From the NCBI GenBank assembly GCA_014304965.1, contig JACRTZ010000186.1, forward strand, positions 1 through 29,682: 29,682 nt of DNA, in the 5' to 3' direction. Shown here in pieces: positions 23,148 through 29,682 of the stretch. Within the stretch, counting starts at the first letter, position 1, and each line of letters starts with the position of its first letter. Both the position numbers and the translations under genes were made by a program. The notes under the pieces were generated by a model. That model was given only the letters and a program-made list of their open reading frames with translations, searched no databases and was not told the DNA's origin. This DNA is from Vulcanimicrobiota bacterium. GTDB taxonomy: Bacteria > Vulcanimicrobiota > Vulcanimicrobiia > Vulcanimicrobiales > Vulcanimicrobiaceae.

Positions 23148-24590
23148 GTGGCGACCGCACTTCCGGCCTTTGACTACGCGCCCTCCATCGAGACGACGCC
23201 CGTTCGGATCAAGCCGCGCTACGAGCATTTCATCGGCGGAGAATGGGTCGCGCCCGCAAGCGGAGAGTTCTTTCCGACGCTCAATCCTGCAAACGAAGAG
23301 ACGCTCGCCGAGATCGCGCAAGGCGACGCGGCCGACGTGGACCGTGCGGTGCGCGCCGCGCGCAAAGGCTACGACAAGTATTGGCGCAAGCTCAAGCCCT
23401 CCGAGCGCGCGAAGTACGTTTACCGGCTCGGCCGCGCGCTAACGGAGCGTTCGCGCGAGTTCGCCGTGCTCGAGACCATGGATGGCGGCAAGCCGATCCG
23501 CGAATCGCGCGACTTCGACGTGCCGCAAGCGTCCGCGCACTTCTTCTATCACGCGGGTTGGGCGGATAAACTCGAGTACGCCGTGCCCGACGGCGAACCG
23601 CGCGCGCTCGGCGTGGTCGGCGCGATCGTGCCGTGGAATTTCCCTCTGCTGATCGCCACCTGGAAAATCGCGCCGGCGCTCGCGTGCGGCAATACGATCG
23701 TGCTCAAGCCGGCCGAAACGACGCCGCTGACGGCATTGCTCTTGGCCGAGGTGATCGCTGAGGCCGAGCTCCCGCCCGGCGTGGTCAACCTCGTGACGGG
23801 CGACGGCCGCACCGGCGCTGCGCTCGTGGACCATCCCGACGTCAACAAGATCACCTTCACCGGCTCGACCGAGGTCGGCAAACGGATCCGGCGTGCCACG
23901 GCAGGCTCGGGAAAACGCCTCGGTCTCGAACTCGGCGGAAAATCTGCGCTCATCGTTTATCCCGACGCACCGCTCGATCAGGCCATCGAGGGGATCGTCA
24001 GCGCGATCTATTTCAACCAAGGACACGTCTGCTGCGCGGGTTCGCGCTTGCTCGTGCAAGAGAGCATCGAAGACGAGATCGTCGAGCGGTTGCGCGCGCG
24101 GCTCGAAACCCTCCGGGTCGGAAACCCCCTCGACAAGAACACGGACATCGGCGCGATCAATTCGCGCATGCAGCGCGAGAAAATCGCGGAACTCGTGCAG
24201 AGCGGCCTCGATCAGGGAGCCACCCTCGTGCAGTCGTCCTGCGAACTTCCCAACCGCGGATATTGGTACGCGCCGTCCTTCTTCACGCACGTGCAGCCAA
24301 CGTACCGGATCGCGCGCGAAGAAATCTTCGGGCCCGTGCTCTCGATCATGACGTTCCGCACGGCCGACGAGGCGATCGAGCGCGCGAACAACTTGCCGTA
24401 CGGCCTCAGCGCCGGCATCTGGACGGCAAGCGGGCAGCTCGGCATGTACACCGCGCAGCGACTGCAGGCTGGCGTCGTGTGGGGAAACACCTTTAACCAA
24501 TTCGATCCGAGTTCGCCGTTCGGCGGGTATAAGGAGTCGGGTTTCGGGCGCGAAGGCGGCCTGGCCGGATTGCGAGACTACCTATGCTGA
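23148..24590 (+). CDS. NAD(P)-dependent aldehyde dehydrogenase
   Basis: This is an ALDH-superfamily enzyme of 480 residues oxidising an aldehyde to a carboxylate. Catalytic residues are Asn164 in VPWNFP, Glu261 in LELGGKSA and Cys295 in NQGHVCCAGSR; the cofactor-binding FTGSTEVGK and the EEIFGPVLS motif are also present. GTG 23148 is chosen because it lies two bases after the deoC stop and gives the normal ALDH N-terminus; further upstream the frame only shadows deoC. The natural substrate may be the acetaldehyde released by DeoC, as in known deoC-ALDH pairs, but broad-specificity betaine-aldehyde-type enzymes look alike. The stop overlaps the start of the EgtB-like gene by seven bases. Confidence 0.93.
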   Translation: MATALPAFDYAPSIETTPVRIKPRYEHFIGGEWVAPASGEFFPTLNPANEETLAEIAQGDAADVDRAVRAARKGYDKYWRKLKPSERAKYVYRLGRALTERSREFAVLETMDGGKPIRESRDFDVPQASAHFFYHAGWADKLEYAVPDGEPRALGVVGAIVPWNFPLLIATWKIAPALACGNTIVLKPAETTPLTALLLAEVIAEAELPPGVVNLVTGDGRTGAALVDHPDVNKITFTGSTEVGKRIRRATAGSGKRLGLELGGKSALIVYPDAPLDQAIEGIVSAIYFNQGHVCCAGSRLLVQESIEDEIVERLRARLETLRVGNPLDKNTDIGAINSRMQREKIAELVQSGLDQGATLVQSSCELPNRGYWYAPSFFTHVQPTYRIAREEIFGPVLSIMTFRTADEAIERANNLPYGLSAGIWTASGQLGMYTAQRLQAGVVWGNTFNQFDPSSPFGGYKESGFGREGGLAGLRDYLC

Positions 24591-25867
24591 CCTCGGCCCG
24601 GCCGATCGCGCTGGATCGCTCCGCGTTGCGACGCTGGTATTTGGCGAATCGCGCGCGCACGGCGGAGATCATGAATATCTTCGAGCCCGAGGCGTACTAC
24701 CAACGGCCGATCGCGCTGCGGCACCCGTTCGTATTCTATGAAGGGCACATTCCCGCGTTCAGCTGCAATACGCTGATTCGCGCGGCCCTCGGCGGGCCGT
24801 CCATCGATCCCGAATTCGAACTGCTTTTCGAGCGCGGCATCGATCCGGAATCGGTGGATGAGGCCAAGCGGCACGATCGCGGCGAGTGGCCCGACCGCAG
24901 CCGCGTGCGCGCATTCGGCGCGATGGTGGATAGTGCGGTGTTGCGCGCAATCGATCACGCGGTGCTGACCGATGGAAATGCGTCTCCCCTGCTCGAGCGC
25001 GGGCAAGCGGCATTCAACATCCTCGAGCATGAGGAGATGCATCACGAGACGTTTCTCTACATGCTCCACCGTTTGGCAATCGAACGCAAGCGGCCGCCGC
25101 GCGCGGTTGACGCGGTCTCGCAGTCCGAGCCTGCGGCCCGCGGCCGCGTTGCAATTCCTGCGGGTCCCGCAACGCTCGGCGCGGTGCGCGACGCCATTCC
25201 ATTCGGCTGGGACAACGAGTTCGACCAGCATGTTGTCGAAGTTGCCGCTTTCGAGGTCGACGTCAACAATACGACCAACGGCGACTGGCTCGAGTTTGTG
25301 CGTAATGGGGGACCGATTCCGTCCTTCTGGCTCGAACGCAATGGCGAGCACCGCTTGCTCGGTATGTTCGAGGAGTATCCGCTCCCGCTATCGTGGCCCG
25401 TTTACGTGACGCAAGCTCAAGCCGCGGCCTATGCCGCCTGGCGCGGCGGACGCGTCATGACCGAGCCCGAGTACCACCGCGCAGCCTTCGGCACGCCCGA
25501 CGGTTCAGAACGCCCGTTCCCGTGGGGCAGCGCTACGCCGGACGCCGCAGTCCACGGCAACTTCAACTTGCGCCGCTTCGAACCCGAGTCCGTCGGCGTT
25601 TCGCCGCTCGGTGCGAGCGCTTTCGGCGTCCACGACTTGGTGGGCAACGGGTGGGAATGGACCTCGACCGTGTTCGCCCCGTTCGCGGGCTTCGAGCCGA
25701 TGGCGTCGTACCCGCGCTACTCTGCGGATTTCTTCGACGGCCAACATTACCTCGTAAAAGGCGCGTCGCCGGTCACGTCCCGGAACCTCGTTCGGCGCAG
25801 CCTGCGCAATTGGTACCGGCCGGAATACCCCTACGTCTATGCGACGACGCGCGTCCTGTACGACTGA
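24584..25867 (+). CDS. EgtB/SUMF1-type non-haem iron sulfoxide-synthase-like protein
   Basis: This 427-residue protein has two domains. The N-terminal DinB-like four-helix part carries the iron triad expected of EgtB: H55 (in FYEGHIPAF) plus H149 and H153 in EHEEMHHE. The C-terminal part is an FGE-sulfatase (formylglycine-generating-enzyme-like) fold, with ALGAVRD-like entry, GGRVMTEPEYHRAAFG, GNGWEWTS and the closing RSLRNWYRPEYPYVYATTR. EgtB couples hercynine to cysteine derivatives with O2 in ergothioneine synthesis; OvoA and SenA are relatives with other substrates. No methyltransferase (EgtD) is in the window, so the substrate is open. Its ATG lies within the last codons of the aldehyde dehydrogenase gene, indicating coupling with deoC and ALDH. 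Confidence 0.87.
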   Translation: MLTSARPIALDRSALRRWYLANRARTAEIMNIFEPEAYYQRPIALRHPFVFYEGHIPAFSCNTLIRAALGGPSIDPEFELLFERGIDPESVDEAKRHDRGEWPDRSRVRAFGAMVDSAVLRAIDHAVLTDGNASPLLERGQAAFNILEHEEMHHETFLYMLHRLAIERKRPPRAVDAVSQSEPAARGRVAIPAGPATLGAVRDAIPFGWDNEFDQHVVEVAAFEVDVNNTTNGDWLEFVRNGGPIPSFWLERNGEHRLLGMFEEYPLPLSWPVYVTQAQAAAYAAWRGGRVMTEPEYHRAAFGTPDGSERPFPWGSATPDAAVHGNFNLRRFEPESVGVSPLGASAFGVHDLVGNGWEWTSTVFAPFAGFEPMASYPRYSADFFDGQHYLVKGASPVTSRNLVRRSLRNWYRPEYPYVYATTRVLYD

Positions 25868-25895
25868 GGCGCTCTCAGCAAATTCTCAGGTTTTC

Positions 25896-25913
25896 CAAAC
25901 GGCAGGCCGTTTG
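25896..25913. terminator. Perfect hairpin after the egtB-like gene
   Basis: CAAACGGC and GCCGTTTG form an eight-base perfect inverted repeat separated by only AG, so in practice about a seven-pair stem with a four-base loop. It lies 29 bases after the stop. It is preceded by TTTT and followed by CTAACG, so a proper U-tract is missing on the plus strand. It may end the deoC operon or act as an attenuator before the lipoprotein gene. Confidence 0.4.
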
Positions 25914-25948
25914 CTAACGTCCCGGACGAGGGTATCGTTCGTGATATC

Positions 25949-26413
25949 ATGATGCGCACTTTTTTCGGCTCGGCTATCCTTGCCGGTTGCCTGCTCGGAC
26001 TAACGGCTTGTTCCGGCGGCGGCAACAACGGCACCAGCATCCCTAACCAAATCAGCGGGACGTGCGATCCGGGCACGCAGGTACAGTTAGCGAACCCGAT
26101 TTCAGGCCAAAGCGGCGTGTCCACCAACCCGGGTTCCGTCGTCGTCGTCGCGAACGGCAACAACAATACGCTTGGAAACACGTTCCAATCGTGGAACGTC
26201 GTTCTCCAGGACAATTTCGGCAACCAATTCGCCGCCGGCAATTTGGTCTTAGCCACGAGACCCGGCAACATCGCCGCACCTGGTCCATATCCGTCGGATT
26301 TCTATTACTCGTCCTCGATTAGCAATCTGTCGCCGGGGAGAACGTACTCGGTCGGACTCAACATCTTCACGAGCAACTGCAACCCGCTCTTCATCGGAAG
26401 CTTCTCCACCTAG
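25949..26413 (+). CDS. Small putative lipoprotein of unknown function
   Basis: This 154-residue protein has a lipoprotein signal: MMRTFFGSAILAGCLLG, then lipobox LTAC with Cys about 21, followed by a Ser/Gly/Asn-rich linker. The mature domain, about 35-154, is rich in Asn, Ser, Gly and aromatic residues and looks all-beta, ending with two close cysteine-containing strands (SNCNPLFIGSFST). I do not recognise a family. Two ATGs lie at 25949 and 25952; GAGGGT about 15 bases upstream is the nearest purine-rich site. Its coding sequence is visibly less GC-rich than its neighbours, with many AAC and AAT codons. A strong hairpin follows the stop. Confidence 0.8.
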   Translation: MMRTFFGSAILAGCLLGLTACSGGGNNGTSIPNQISGTCDPGTQVQLANPISGQSGVSTNPGSVVVVANGNNNTLGNTFQSWNVVLQDNFGNQFAAGNLVLATRPGNIAAPGPYPSDFYYSSSISNLSPGRTYSVGLNIFTSNCNPLFIGSFST

Positions 26414-26439
26414 CACGATTTCGGCCCGTCGAATCCGGA

Positions 26440-26463
26440 CGCGAGGCGCTTCGGCGTCTCGCG
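26440..26463 (+). terminator. Ten-pair hairpin with UUCG tetraloop after the lipoprotein gene
   Basis: CGCGAGGCGC and GCGTCTCGCG pair over ten positions (one G-U pair) around a TTCG loop closed by C-G, an exceptionally stable tetraloop. It starts 27 bases after the lipoprotein stop and ends 15 bases before the next gene's start. No U-tract follows (TAATCC), so it may be a high-GC terminator or an mRNA-stabilising end. Confidence 0.6.
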
Positions 26464-26478
26464 CGTAATCCTCGCGCC

Positions 26479-27609
26479 ATGTGCGTCAATGCCGCGGCGT
26501 CGCATTTGCTCGGACGCGCCGACTTTCTTGCGATTGCAAGCGCCGCATCGGTCGCGCCCGCCTTGTCCTCGCAAACGCTTGCCGTGCCACCCGGGCTATC
26601 GCCGGGCAACGAACGTGCCGCCGGCATCGCGGCAGCTTCGCCCTTCGTGCGAAGCACTTTCGCGGCGACCGAAGCGCTGGCGCGTTCGATCGGCAACGCG
26701 GCGCTGCGCGAGAGCGTCGTCGGGCTGCTGACCGATCCCCGTCCAAGCTATGCCGACAAATACGCGAGCGCGCCGGCGCGCATCGGCTTGCGCGACGAAC
26801 TCGCGCGCGCCGGCTTCGTCAAGCCGGACGCCCGCATCGAAGGCATCTTCCCCGCGGGCAGCGAGAACGGTTCGCGCGCGCCGCAACCCTTCTGGGCAAC
26901 GCCCGGCTCGGGTGACGATTCCCACCACGCCTACCCCGGCGGTCTGACCGTTCACGAATACTTCAACGCGAGCGCTGCCGTCGGATTCGCGACAACGTAC
27001 GATCGCGTCTATTTCAACGATCGCCGGACGATCGACCGCGATGTCGTCGTGGCCGCGGCGCTCTATCACGACGTAATGAAGAGCGCCGTCTTCCAATGGA
27101 AAGCGGACGGCACGCTCTTTGCCGAGGATCAGATCGCCGGCACGGGCGCGCATCACGTCTTGTCGGGCGCGGAGGCGATCGTTCGCGGCCGCTCCGCGCG
27201 CTTCGTGATCACGCTGCTCTCCGCCCACGCGGCGCCGTCGCTCGGCGATGAAGCGAAGGTGACCGATTGGTGCCGCGCCGCGGCGCTCGTTGCAGGGGTT
27301 GATGCGGTCGCGTTCGGCCTCGTTCGCAAGTCGCTCGACGGCTACGCGCTCGCCCCGCTTTTCGTGCCCGCCGAAGCATTCATTAGCAACCTGAGCGACC
27401 ACGACTACGTGTTGAGCATTCACGCGGCACGCGCGGTCCTGCCGGAATTGCGGCGCGTCTCCACACGCTACGGCCGCTACCCGTCGTTCGCGTGGTTCAA
27501 GAACGACGTGCTCGCGCATCTTTCGGCGATCGGTTTGTACCAGACGCTCGCGAGCGCCGGTAGCGATGCCTTCGATCGCCGCGTGGACGCTCTCGTCGCG
27601 TCGCGCTGA
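26479..27609 (+). CDS. Exported HD-domain metal-dependent phosphohydrolase-like protein
   Basis: The 376-residue protein has a signal-like N-terminus: GRADFLAIASAASVAPAL resembles a Tat signal in which one of the two arginines is missing. The C-terminal two-thirds carries an HD-type metal site: HHAYPGGLTVHEYF (H149, H150, H159), the HD pair in ALYHDVMKSA (H197, D198, with K201), GTGAHHVLSG (H225, H226) and LSAHAAP (H250). Such proteins hydrolyse phosphoester bonds, usually of nucleotides, in the cytoplasm; an exported one is less common. The ATG at 26479 has no good ribosome site and TAATCC lies eight bases upstream. The substrate is unknown, and no neighbour suggests one. Confidence 0.75.
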   Translation: MCVNAAASHLLGRADFLAIASAASVAPALSSQTLAVPPGLSPGNERAAGIAAASPFVRSTFAATEALARSIGNAALRESVVGLLTDPRPSYADKYASAPARIGLRDELARAGFVKPDARIEGIFPAGSENGSRAPQPFWATPGSGDDSHHAYPGGLTVHEYFNASAAVGFATTYDRVYFNDRRTIDRDVVVAAALYHDVMKSAVFQWKADGTLFAEDQIAGTGAHHVLSGAEAIVRGRSARFVITLLSAHAAPSLGDEAKVTDWCRAAALVAGVDAVAFGLVRKSLDGYALAPLFVPAEAFISNLSDHDYVLSIHAARAVLPELRRVSTRYGRYPSFAWFKNDVLAHLSAIGLYQTLASAGSDAFDRRVDALVASR

Positions 27610-27638
27610 CCGGCACTCCGCAGGCCACCAAATCCGCC

Positions 27639-27668
27639 TTGCCGGATGCAAACACTGCGTGATATACT
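27639..27668 (+). promoter_or_regulatory. Extended -10 promoter of the Uma2-family gene
   Basis: TTGCCG (27639-27644) and TATACT (27663-27668) are 18 bases apart, and TGA directly before the -10 box gives the TGn extended -10 element. Transcription would start near 27675, leaving a leader of about eight bases that just includes part of the GGAG ribosome site at 27674-27677. Confidence 0.6.
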
Positions 27669-27682
27669 CGCATGGAGCAACC

Positions 27683-28210
27683 ATGCGATATTCCGAAGCG
27701 TGGCTCGAAACCAAGCCATACAAAGAAGTCTACGACAGACGGGCTCACCCGAAGATGAGTCCGCAACTGGACCACTCGCTCATTCAGGGGCGATTGTTGA
27801 CCCTCGTCGGAAACTGGGCGGTCGCTCGCGGCTTCTCGGGTCCCGAACTGCGCGTCTATCTTGCCGAAGGCGTCTCGCTCGTTCCCGACGTCTCGTTCAT
27901 GTCGTTCGGCCGCCTCAACTCGATGTCGTCCGCAGAACGGCAGAAGCCGCGCATCGCACCGGAATTCGTTTGCGAGGTTCGTTCGCCCGACGACCGCGGA
28001 CCGAACATCCGTCGCAAGACGGAACTCTATCTGGCGCATGGGGCCATCGCCGTTCTCAACGCCGACCCGGCGCGGCGAACGGTCCTCGTGGCGACGCAAG
28101 AGGGTGAATGTCTTTTGCGTCCGGGCGATCGCTTCGAGCATCCGGCCTTACCAGGCCTCGCGTTGAGCGTGTCCGAGATTTTCGCGCCGCTCGACGCCGC
28201 GCGCGGCTAG
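27683..28210 (+). CDS. Uma2-family (DUF820) restriction-endonuclease-fold protein
   Basis: This is a 175-residue protein with the PD-(D/E)xK-like fold of the Uma2 family. Visible signatures are LVPDVSFMS (D69), FVCEVRSPDDR (E98, near the canonical E-V-x-S-P) and NIRRKTELYLAHGA (K112), followed by the AVLNADPARRTV strand. ATG 27683 is preceded by GGAG at five bases and by an extended -10 promoter, so the longer open frame upstream is not used. Family members are numerous in Cyanobacteria, Chloroflexota and related phyla and are linked to mobile DNA, but their cellular role is not established. It stands alone here, convergent with the membrane protein gene, seven bases between the stops. Confidence 0.88.
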   Translation: MRYSEAWLETKPYKEVYDRRAHPKMSPQLDHSLIQGRLLTLVGNWAVARGFSGPELRVYLAEGVSLVPDVSFMSFGRLNSMSSAERQKPRIAPEFVCEVRSPDDRGPNIRRKTELYLAHGAIAVLNADPARRTVLVATQEGECLLRPGDRFEHPALPGLALSVSEIFAPLDAARG

Positions 28211-28217
28211 CGCCCTG

Positions 28218-29681
28218 CTAGGGAGCAGGTTCGTCTTCGCGACGCAACAGCGAGTCGTCGAAAAGGCCCGCAGCTCCGAAACCCACGATGCACAACGCCG
28301 CAAGCCACGGCAGCAGTTTGGCCGCGACGATACGGTCGATCACCCGGCCGCGGTTGGTATCTTCTTGAAAGACACGCCAGCGGTCGCTCAGGAGCGGCCC
28401 CTCCGGCGCAACGCGCGCGGGACCTGAGAGCGCAATGGTCGGGGGCCCCACCGGAAACCGCATGACCCCGACGGTGACACCGGCACACGCGAGCACGAAC
28501 GCGATCGCGGCAAGCGCGGCGCGGCCGAGCGAAAGACCGCGCTTGCGCAGCGCGGCCGCGAGGACGACGGATTCCGTCGCGCTCTTGAGCAGCATCACCG
28601 CAACCGCTCGCGTAACGGTTTGATACCAGATCGAGAGCCATTCGCATCCCAGCGTACACGTTGCGACCAAGACAAACGTGCGTCCGCGTCGCGCAAGGTG
28701 CGCGAGGAGCAAACCCGCGGGCAGCGCGACCGCGAGCTGCGAGAGATGGATGAAGGTTCCGCCGACGGTGACGGCGCTTGCCGCGTACAACAGCCCAAGG
28801 GCCGGCCGGCCCCGCCGGGCGAACGCGACGCCTGCAAGCACCGCGAAGATCAGCGCGAGCAGATACGAGACGGAGCCGATTCGCAATGCGAGTGCCGGGG
28901 GCGCCCCGAGCTGCGCGGCAAGCCACGTAGCGCTGAACTGCAGCGGCATGAAGACTTCCGAAGCCGCGTGCGACGGCAGCTCCGCGTGAAGGTACTCGAG
29001 GCTCAGCGACGGCCCCGCAAGGACGCACAGGACCGCGGCGATCGCAAACCCGCCGAAGAGCGCACGGCGAGCAGGCGCGTGCGCGATCGCAACGACGGCG
29101 AGCACCGGTAGCGCGAGGCTCGGCTGGACCAGCGAACACGCCGCGAGAACGCCGGCCGCGACGAATCCCCGACGCTGCAAGAAATAGGCGGCCCCTGCAA
29201 TCGCAGCGATCGCGAAGAAGCTGAGCTGACCGAGGTTGACGGCCGGATAGAAGCACACCCAGAAGAGCGCGAGCGCCGCGACGGACGTGCGCACCCGCGC
29301 GAGCGCTGCCATCCAATAACTCGCGAATGCGAACGCGGCGATCGTCAGCGTTACGTAGAGTGCGCCGACGACGCCGAACGGCAGCGTAGCGAGCAGGGCA
29401 AAGGGTTCGAGCACATACGGCGGCAGCGGCGCGGGAAGCGGCATCTCTTGCGGGCCCGCCAGCCTGCGCTCGCACGAAGCGACCGGCTCGACGGCATACG
29501 GATCCGCGTGTGCCCGAAGCGCGGCGCCGGCGCAATACATCGGGCGCAGATCGGTTAGGAACTCGGCGTCGCCGTGCCTCAGCGCCGTGGTCGCATGTCT
29601 GACGAAGAGCAAGCAGACTACCAACGCGCCGACGGTCTCAACAAAGATCCACCACCGCCGGGTGCGATCGAACGACTGCAT
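28218..29681 (-). CDS. Polytopic membrane protein, GT87/DUF2029-like glycosyltransferase
   Basis: This 487-residue protein has about ten to twelve hydrophobic helices. The first loop after helix one reads FLTDLRPMYCAGAALRAHAD, then DPYAVEP and LPPYVLEPFALL, matching the GT-C arrangement in which an acidic residue in the first periplasmic loop is catalytic (as in the polyprenyl-phosphate mannosyltransferases of GT87). The C-terminal part has an extracytoplasmic segment near SDRWRVFQEDTNRGR before the final helix and an acidic tail. Start and promoter are uncertain because ATG 29681 is one base from the window edge and a more upstream start cannot be excluded. It may glycosylate cell-envelope lipids; no neighbouring envelope gene confirms that. 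Confidence 0.75.
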   Translation of the reverse strand: MQSFDRTRRWWIFVETVGALVVCLLFVRHATTALRHGDAEFLTDLRPMYCAGAALRAHADPYAVEPVASCERRLAGPQEMPLPAPLPPYVLEPFALLATLPFGVVGALYVTLTIAAFAFASYWMAALARVRTSVAALALFWVCFYPAVNLGQLSFFAIAAIAGAAYFLQRRGFVAAGVLAACSLVQPSLALPVLAVVAIAHAPARRALFGGFAIAAVLCVLAGPSLSLEYLHAELPSHAASEVFMPLQFSATWLAAQLGAPPALALRIGSVSYLLALIFAVLAGVAFARRGRPALGLLYAASAVTVGGTFIHLSQLAVALPAGLLLAHLARRGRTFVLVATCTLGCEWLSIWYQTVTRAVAVMLLKSATESVVLAAALRKRGLSLGRAALAAIAFVLACAGVTVGVMRFPVGPPTIALSGPARVAPEGPLLSDRWRVFQEDTNRGRVIDRIVAAKLLPWLAALCIVGFGAAGLFDDSLLRREDEPAP

Positions 29682-29682
29682 C

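Noticed and set aside
25945..25950. TGA-TATCAT as an extended -10 box for the lipoprotein gene
   Set aside because: Transcription would start downstream of both ATGs, and no usable in-frame start follows before the lipobox.

Overview
The window is high-GC bacterial chromosome, densely coded on both strands. No gap between genes exceeds about 105 bases, and I saw no tRNA, rRNA, CRISPR array, IS element or phage module. It mixes features usually seen apart: a cdaA-cdaR-glmM cyclic-di-AMP operon (typical of Firmicutes and other Terrabacteria), a class I PHA synthase (typical of Proteobacteria), an EgtB-type non-haem iron protein, tandem secreted S10 peptidases, and many TTG starts. This fits an uncultivated or poorly sampled lineage; Candidatus Eremiobacterota (WPS-2) is my best guess. 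That is inference from gene content and needs a marker-gene tree.

Layout. (1) 1-4632, minus: an overlapping operon of a 112-aa unknown, the diadenylate cyclase CdaA, a short YbbR/CdaR protein, GlmM and an M61 peptidase cut by the window edge. It couples c-di-AMP synthesis to cell-wall precursor supply. (2) 4668-5558, plus: the ribosome-assembly GTPase RsgA. (3) 5555-8148, minus: an alpha/beta-hydrolase resembling hydroxybutyrate-oligomer hydrolases and a mandelate-racemase-type enolase-superfamily enzyme. (4) 8199-8516, plus: ribosomal protein bS20, with a promoter placed so that the mRNA looks leaderless. (5) 8525-15194, minus: phaC, a broken nucleotidyltransferase gene with its 83-aa partner, priA, aroB and aroK. 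(6) 15292-18422, plus: two overlapping paralogous S10 serine carboxypeptidases. (7) 18426-22213, minus: aroC and a SsuABC/TauABC-like ABC importer with a Tat-exported binding protein. (8) 22267-25867, plus: deoC, an aldehyde dehydrogenase and an EgtB-like protein, tightly coupled. (9) 25949-29681: a small lipoprotein, an exported HD-domain protein, a Uma2-family nuclease-fold protein (all plus), and a polytopic GT87-like membrane protein (minus).

How the parts work together. Shikimate-pathway genes aroC, aroK and aroB lie on one strand but are split by the oppositely oriented S10 pair, which looks like a cassette placed into an older aroC-aroK-aroB-priA run. DeoC and the aldehyde dehydrogenase plausibly form a deoxyribose-phosphate to acetyl-group route. 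PhaC, perhaps with the nearby esterase, points to polyhydroxyalkanoate storage, although phaA, phaB and phasin genes are absent here.

The least explained items are the 112-aa protein leading the c-di-AMP operon, the EgtB-like protein coupled to deoxyribose catabolism with no EgtD in view, the decayed nucleotidyltransferase pair in front of phaC, and the promoter-on-start-codon arrangement of rpsT. I did not find a convincing wholly new multi-gene system.
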